Below, piece by piece: positions 5,392 to 9,321 of a stretch of 9,321 nucleotides of DNA. This stretch comes from an uncultured Muribaculaceae bacterium (GTDB lineage: Bacteria > Bacteroidota > Bacteroidia > Bacteroidales > Muribaculaceae): positions 1 through 9,321 of the forward strand of contig CAJUHX010000072.1 in assembly GCA_910586455.1 (NCBI GenBank), written 5' to 3'. How positions within the stretch are numbered: the first letter of the stretch is position 1; every line of letters begins with the position of its first letter. Made by a program: the position numbers and the translations under genes. The notes below the pieces were generated by a model. That model worked only from the letters and a program-made list of their open reading frames with translations. It was not told the DNA's origin and did not search any database.

Positions 5392-6971
5392 TATCGGTTT
5401 ATGAGCTGAAGGAAGCGGAGTTCGTCGCGTATCGGTGCCACGTTTATGCGGGCGTCGTTGTTGTTCATCCAGTCGTAGAGGTTGGCATATCCGGCCTTGA
5501 GAGCTGTTTCGGCGCAGTCGATCGCGCGGTCGGGGTTGCCGGCCTGTGCATAATAACATGCCGCCAGATAGTGGATATGGCCGTCGTTGTCGGTAACAGT
5601 GGTGAGGATGTTGTTGAGCCATGCCTCGGCCTGCGGAGTCTGGTCGGTGAAGAGCAGTGCGAATCCGCGCAGCGAATTGATATTTTCGAGGTGGAATACG
5701 TCAATGTCGAGAGCTTGGGTGTAGAGGCTGGCAGCGTTCTGGCTGTTGCCCATATAGTCGTTCTGAATCCATGCGCGCAGCATGTAGTAGTAGGGGTTCT
5801 CCGAGTCGGTCAGAGTGGCTTCGTTGCAGAGGTTCATCGCTTCTTTGGCTCGACCGTCCGAAAGGTAGCTCAGACCCATCTGAGCGAGGGCTTCTGCTGA
5901 GTTCGGAGCCACGGCCAGAGCCATGGCGGCGGCATCTACGGCCTCGGAGTTGTTGCCAAGAGCGCGCAGGATTTTCGATTTCAGTATGAAATAGCCTGCA
6001 TTGTTGGTGGCGCCGGGTGTGCCCAGCACATAATTGATTTCCTTGAGAGCTTCGTCGAAACGTCCCAGATAGAACTGGCACTCGGCAATCGATGCATTCA
6101 GGCCCGAGTAGTTGTAGAGGCGGTTGTCGATTATATACTGGTAGTCGTCGATGGCCGACAGATAATTGTAATGAGCCTGTGCGATTACGCCGCGGATGTA
6201 GCGGTACATGCCCACATTGGGAGCCTGACGTATGGCGTTTGTCAGGCCGTTTATGGTAGCCACATAATTGGTGTTGCCGTAGTCCACCAGCGATTCAAGC
6301 GCCTTCTGGTTTTTGGAGTCGATGCTCAGGGCCACTATAAGGTCTTCGACAGCGCCGTTATGGTTGCCCATCATTTTCTTGACCGAGGCACGACGGGTAT
6401 AAATCTCGGGATTGTTTACATCGAGGCCAACGGCCTGCTCGAGATATTCGTTGGCCGAGCCAAGGTTGTTTTCTTTTACAGCCACGCGTGCGAGGCCCAG
6501 CAGCGCCTCGAGGCTGCGGCTGTTGAGGCGCTGCAGGCGCTGGTAGTCGGTCTTGGCTTCGGTGTACATGCCAAGTTCGAATTCGGTGTTCGCCCGCTGG
6601 TATATGGCGTGGTAGTTGTCGGCATCGAGCATCACAGCCGAATTCAGGTCGGCCAAAGCCTCAAGGTGGTGGGCTGTCTGGTTATAGATGCCTGCCCGGA
6701 GCATGTACTCCTGGAAGCGGAGGTCGCGTTCGGTGGCGGGTGTGCAGCGCAAAGCTTCGTTTACATCGGCCATAGCGCGTATGTATTCGTCGTGTCGATA
6801 ATATTCGTTGGCGCGGCGGAACCACGAGTTATAGTCGTTGGGGTCGGCTTTGAGCTGCTGTTCGTAAACACGCAGCACAGCCTGGGTTACAGGATTGTCA
6901 ATGCCCTTTTGGGCTACCGCCGGAGAGAATATGGCGCAGGCGGCGAGTGCCAGAATGAATTTTTTCAGCAT
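5370..6971 (-). CDS. Exported TPR-repeat protein
   Basis: The protein has 533 residues and is made almost entirely of tetratricopeptide-type helical repeats. Clear units begin near residues 47, 87, 120, 153, 187, 255, 293, 326, 360, 394 and 465, with typical patterns such as NSWFRRANEYYRHDEYIRAM and HAIYQRANTEFELGMYTEAK. TPR proteins act as protein-binding scaffolds. The N-terminus (MLKKFILALAACAIFSPAVA) is an export signal. Cleavage after AVA (residue 20) by signal peptidase I fits best, although LAAC at 9-12 could also serve as a lipobox. The product is therefore periplasmic or membrane-anchored. The ATG at 6971 is preferred; a TTG codon directly before it could add one residue. The gene begins 18 bp after kdsA, suggesting one transcript and a possible envelope role. 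The partner is unknown. Confidence 0.93.
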   Translation of the reverse strand: MLKKFILALAACAIFSPAVAQKGIDNPVTQAVLRVYEQQLKADPNDYNSWFRRANEYYRHDEYIRAMADVNEALRCTPATERDLRFQEYMLRAGIYNQTAHHLEALADLNSAVMLDADNYHAIYQRANTEFELGMYTEAKTDYQRLQRLNSRSLEALLGLARVAVKENNLGSANEYLEQAVGLDVNNPEIYTRRASVKKMMGNHNGAVEDLIVALSIDSKNQKALESLVDYGNTNYVATINGLTNAIRQAPNVGMYRYIRGVIAQAHYNYLSAIDDYQYIIDNRLYNYSGLNASIAECQFYLGRFDEALKEINYVLGTPGATNNAGYFILKSKILRALGNNSEAVDAAAMALAVAPNSAEALAQMGLSYLSDGRAKEAMNLCNEATLTDSENPYYYMLRAWIQNDYMGNSQNAASLYTQALDIDVFHLENINSLRGFALLFTDQTPQAEAWLNNILTTVTDNDGHIHYLAACYYAQAGNPDRAIDCAETALKAGYANLYDWMNNNDARINVAPIRDELRFLQLINRYTGLFNR

Positions 6972-6989
6972 CAATGTGGAAGTTGTCAG

Positions 6990-7811
6990 TTAGTGCTTGA
7001 ATGAGTTGATACAACCGCGCAAGGCAGTGAGGCGCTCAAGCAGCGGCTCAAGCAAGTCGAGGCGCAGCATGTTTGCGCCATCGCTTTTGGCTGTGGCCGG
7101 GTCGCAGTGGGTTTCCATGAAGATACCGTCGGCTCCCACGGCAATGGAGGCGCGGGCAATGGTTTCGATTAGTTCCGGACGGCCGCCGGTGACGCCGCTG
7201 CCCTGATTGGGCTGTTGCAGCGAGTGGGTCACATCAACTATCACCGGCACTCCTTGCTGCTGCATTACCGGTATGCCGCGGAAGTCGACTATGAGGTCGC
7301 CGTAGCCGAAGCAGGTGCCGCGGTCAGTGACGGCCACCTGACGGTTGCCGCTCTCAAGTATCTTGTCCACGGCAAAACGCATCGACTCGGGCGAAAGGAA
7401 CTGTCCTTTCTTGATATTTACCAGTTTGCCTGTTTTGGCGGCTGCAATAAGGAGGTCGGTCTGTCGGCACAGGAAAGCCGGAATCTGCAGGATGTCGACG
7501 TATTCTGCGGCCATACGGGCTTCCTCGGCGCTGTGTATGTCGGTAACTACCGGAACACCGGTTTCGCGGCGTACCTCGGCGAGAATTTCGAGGGCCTCTA
7601 TATCGCCTATGCCGGTAAAGGAATCAAGGCGCGAACGGTTGGCCTTGCGGTATGAGCCTTTAAACACGTAGGGTATGTCGAGCCTGCGGCATATCGGAGC
7701 TATGGTGCGGGCTATGTCGAGGGCCATCTCGCGGCCTTCAATCACACATGGCCCGGCAAGCAGAAAGAAATTGCCGGTAGCCGAGGAGCATAGATATTCA
7801 AGTGTGGTCAT
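6990..7811 (-). CDS. kdsA: 3-deoxy-8-phosphooctulonate synthase (KdsA), metal-dependent type
   Basis: KdsA condenses phosphoenolpyruvate with arabinose 5-phosphate to make KDO 8-phosphate, the precursor of the KDO sugar in LPS. The 273-residue protein has LAGPCVIEG (18-26), FKGSYRKANRS (50-60), LQIPAFLCRQTDL (108-120), NIKKGQFLSPE (132-142), THSLQQPNQ (195-203) and KSDGANML (242-249). Cys22, His196, Glu233 and Asp244 have exactly the spacing of the Aquifex metal ligands Cys11, His185, Glu222 and Asp233. This marks the metal-dependent class, unlike E. coli KdsA. The start at 7811 gives the family N-terminus. The frame is open further upstream, but only as a shadow inside rsmE. The ATG overlaps the rsmE stop (ATGA). 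One oddity is ETHCDP where HPDP or HPEP is usual. Confidence 0.97.
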   Translation of the reverse strand: MTTLEYLCSSATGNFFLLAGPCVIEGREMALDIARTIAPICRRLDIPYVFKGSYRKANRSRLDSFTGIGDIEALEILAEVRRETGVPVVTDIHSAEEARMAAEYVDILQIPAFLCRQTDLLIAAAKTGKLVNIKKGQFLSPESMRFAVDKILESGNRQVAVTDRGTCFGYGDLIVDFRGIPVMQQQGVPVIVDVTHSLQQPNQGSGVTGGRPELIETIARASIAVGADGIFMETHCDPATAKSDGANMLRLDLLEPLLERLTALRGCINSFKH

Positions 7812-8518
7812 TGGGAAATCTGATTGATTATATGAAATGTATCGGCGGCAACCAGTGCGGCTGTTTCGGTGCGCAGACGGTTGTCGCCAAGACTGATCGG
7901 ACGGAAGCCGGCCTCGAGGGCGGCTGTGATTTCTTTGGGAGAGAAGTCGCCCTCCGGTCCTATGAGTATGGTAGTGTCGGTGTCGGCGGGCAGTTCGCGG
8001 CTGAACAGCAGGCGCGGAATCGAGGGGTCGCAATATGCAATGAAGCGGGCGCCTCCGCGGCATCCGCCTATAAAATCCATATAGGGGGTGGTAGGCTGAA
8101 TGTCGGGCAGAATTGCCTTGAGCGACTGTTTCATTGCCGATACGGCTATTTTCTGAAGCCGTTCGGTCTTGATGTCCTTGCGCTCTGAGCGTTCGCAGCG
8201 CAGAGGCACAATGCGGTCAACGCCTATCTCCACCAGTTTTTCTACAAGCCACTCCATGCGGTCGTTGTGTTTGGTGGGGGCGATGGCTACGGTGAGGTCG
8301 GGGCGCCACACTTTCGGCAGCTCGAGTTCTTCGATAATTTCGAGCAGAGTATGATGCTGGCTTGTCAGGGCGATGCGGCAGCGGAACAGACAGCCACGGC
8401 CATCAACAACCTCTATTTCCTGGCCTTCGCGCATACGCAGTACACGCACACAGTGCTGCGAATCGCTTTCAGGTAATTCGCAGCACTGCTTTATGTCGGG
8501 GGCATAGAATCGTATCAC
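7808..8518 (-). CDS. rsmE: 16S rRNA m3U1498 methyltransferase (RsmE)
   Basis: RsmE is a SPOUT-class, SAM-dependent methyltransferase that modifies U1498 of 16S rRNA in the assembled 30S subunit. The 236-residue length fits. The N-terminal PUA-like domain shows MIRFYAP and HCVRVLRMREGQEIEVVDG (22-40). The C-terminal knotted SAM-binding region shows LIGPEGDFSPKEI (185-197) and SLGDNRLRTETAAL (209-222), the family's two best-known motifs. The start is a GTG at 8518-8516. No ATG lies nearby, and the family N-terminus (MxRFYAP) begins exactly there. The stop overlaps the kdsA start by ATGA. The preceding 39-bp gap is AT-rich with no strong ribosome binding site. Confidence 0.97.
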   Translation of the reverse strand: MIRFYAPDIKQCCELPESDSQHCVRVLRMREGQEIEVVDGRGCLFRCRIALTSQHHTLLEIIEELELPKVWRPDLTVAIAPTKHNDRMEWLVEKLVEIGVDRIVPLRCERSERKDIKTERLQKIAVSAMKQSLKAILPDIQPTTPYMDFIGGCRGGARFIAYCDPSIPRLLFSRELPADTDTTILIGPEGDFSPKEITAALEAGFRPISLGDNRLRTETAALVAADTFHIINQISQ

Positions 8519-8557
8519 TTATAAATAAATACTGGTATATATTGAATCTTAAATGTT

Positions 8558-9321
8558 TCAGAGTTCTATTTTGTTCATTTCCTCGTGTATTTCCTTTTTG
8601 TCCGGGTCGACGTGGCGATAGCGGAATATAATCATAAACAGCACAGCCACAACCAGAGCGTAGGCGGCAAAGAGCAGCCATGCGTGGTGCCAGCCTGCAA
8701 TCTGGGCCTCGCCTTCGGGCTGGCTGTATACATAACGGTCGATTACCTCCTGAGCGCACAGTGTACCCACTGTGGCGCCGATGCCGTTGGTCATGACCAT
8801 AAACAGACCCTGGGCCGACGAGCGGATGGAGCGGTCGGTCTTCTGGTCGACATACAGCGAGCCGCTGACATTGAAAAAGTCAAAGGCCACGCCATAAACA
8901 ATCATTGATAGAATCAGGAACACAACTCCGGAGCCCGTATTGCCTATGCCGAAGAAGCCGAAGCGCAGTACCCACGAGAACATGGCCATAAGCATTACCA
9001 CTTTGATGCCGAAGCGCCGCAGGAAGAACGGTATGAGCAGAATACACAGTGTTTCAGAAATCTGGGAGAGCGAAATCAGAGCGTTGGCGTTCTTTACACC
9101 CCAGTCGTCGGCAAAGGTAGCCACGCTGCCGAAGCTCTGTATGAACGGGTTGGCGAAACCATTGGTTATCTGCAGCGAAACACCAAGGAACATGCTGAAT
9201 ATAAAGAATATAGCCATCTGCTTGTCTTTAAACAGAGTGAACGCGCGCAAACCGAGAGCATCAACTACACCGGCGCTGCGGCCTTTGTCGATGGGGCAGG
9301 GAGGCATTGTCAGGCTGTAGA
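8558..9321 (-). CDS. nupG: Nucleoside:H+ symporter, NupG-type MFS transporter, C-terminal part (continues beyond window)
   Basis: About 253 residues are visible, and the frame is still open at the window edge (YSLT precedes the first in-window Met), so the 5' part is missing. The family is about 420 residues long. The sequence tracks E. coli NupG/XapB closely: FKDKQMAIFFIFSMFLGVS, LQITNGFANPF, SLSQISETLCILLIPFFLRR, LSMIVYGVAFDFFNVSGS and SSAQGLFMVMTNGIGA. About six hydrophobic helices, corresponding to TM7-12, are present, and the protein ends with a charged cytoplasmic tail (DPDKKEIHEEMNK). NupG-type proteins import nucleosides in the inner membrane driven by the proton gradient. The exact substrate is not readable from the sequence. 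It lies 39 bp before rsmE on the same strand, so co-transcription is possible. Confidence 0.93.
   Translation of the reverse strand, partial: YSLTMPPCPIDKGRSAGVVDALGLRAFTLFKDKQMAIFFIFSMFLGVSLQITNGFANPFIQSFGSVATFADDWGVKNANALISLSQISETLCILLIPFFLRRFGIKVVMLMAMFSWVLRFGFFGIGNTGSGVVFLILSMIVYGVAFDFFNVSGSLYVDQKTDRSIRSSAQGLFMVMTNGIGATVGTLCAQEVIDRYVYSQPEGEAQIAGWHHAWLLFAAYALVVAVLFMIIFRYRHVDPDKKEIHEEMNKIEL

Noticed and set aside
6171..7004. 277-codon open frame on the plus strand opposite the TPR gene
   Set aside because: It lies antisense to a gene with clear TPR repeats and a signal peptide, and its translation resembles no family. It is explained by codon bias of the real gene leaving few antisense stops.
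7812..8063. Upstream extension of the kdsA frame by 84 codons
   Set aside because: The extension lies wholly within rsmE in another frame and encodes Arg-rich nonsense. The ATGA overlap start gives the normal KdsA length.
8519..8557. Promoter in the AT-rich spacer between the transporter and rsmE
   Set aside because: TATTTATT resembles TAnnTTTG poorly, with no -33 element and no clear repeat or hairpin. I see nothing supportable here.

Overview
The window comes from a bacterial chromosome, most likely Bacteroidota (Bacteroidales; a gut Muribaculaceae-like genome is a guess from style only). Several things point there. The proteins read like Bacteroidales members of their families (KdsA, agmatine deiminase, YgiQ, UvrB with a UVR tail). 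Starts lack strong Shine-Dalgarno sites. A Bacteroidota-type -7 box (TAnnTTTG) lies before one gene. KdsA indicates a Gram-negative LPS maker. Every supported gene is on the minus strand, so transcription runs from high to low coordinates, and no gap between genes exceeds about 65 bp. No RNA gene, insertion sequence, CRISPR array or prophage was seen.

In order of transcription: (1) 9321-6971 holds the C-terminal half of a NupG-type nucleoside/H+ symporter (cut by the window edge), rsmE (GTG start), kdsA (ATGA overlap with rsmE) and a secreted or membrane-anchored TPR-repeat protein 18 bp later. (2) A strong 11-bp hairpin covers the TPR stop codon, with a second small hairpin after it. (3) 5320-3163 is a tightly coupled trio joined by two ATGA overlaps: a 79-residue acidic protein of unknown function, aguA (agmatine deiminase) and aguB (N-carbamoylputrescine amidase). 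Together aguA and aguB turn agmatine into putrescine. (4) 3098-2356 is a two-gene accessory-looking unit: a short Zeta-toxin-family kinase, then an overlapping 63-residue small protein that could be its antitoxin. A -7-like box sits only 7 bp before the toxin start. (5) 2297-1 holds uvrB, preceded by a leader with two mutually exclusive hairpins, and then ygiQ (radical SAM), which starts inside the end of uvrB and is cut by the window edge.

Most of the window is ordinary core metabolism and maintenance. The parts that may be new are the Zeta-family kinase with its small partner, the conserved-looking small acidic protein at the head of the putrescine operon, and the RNA structures at 2304-2356 and 5343-5391. 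No completely new multi-gene system is evident.
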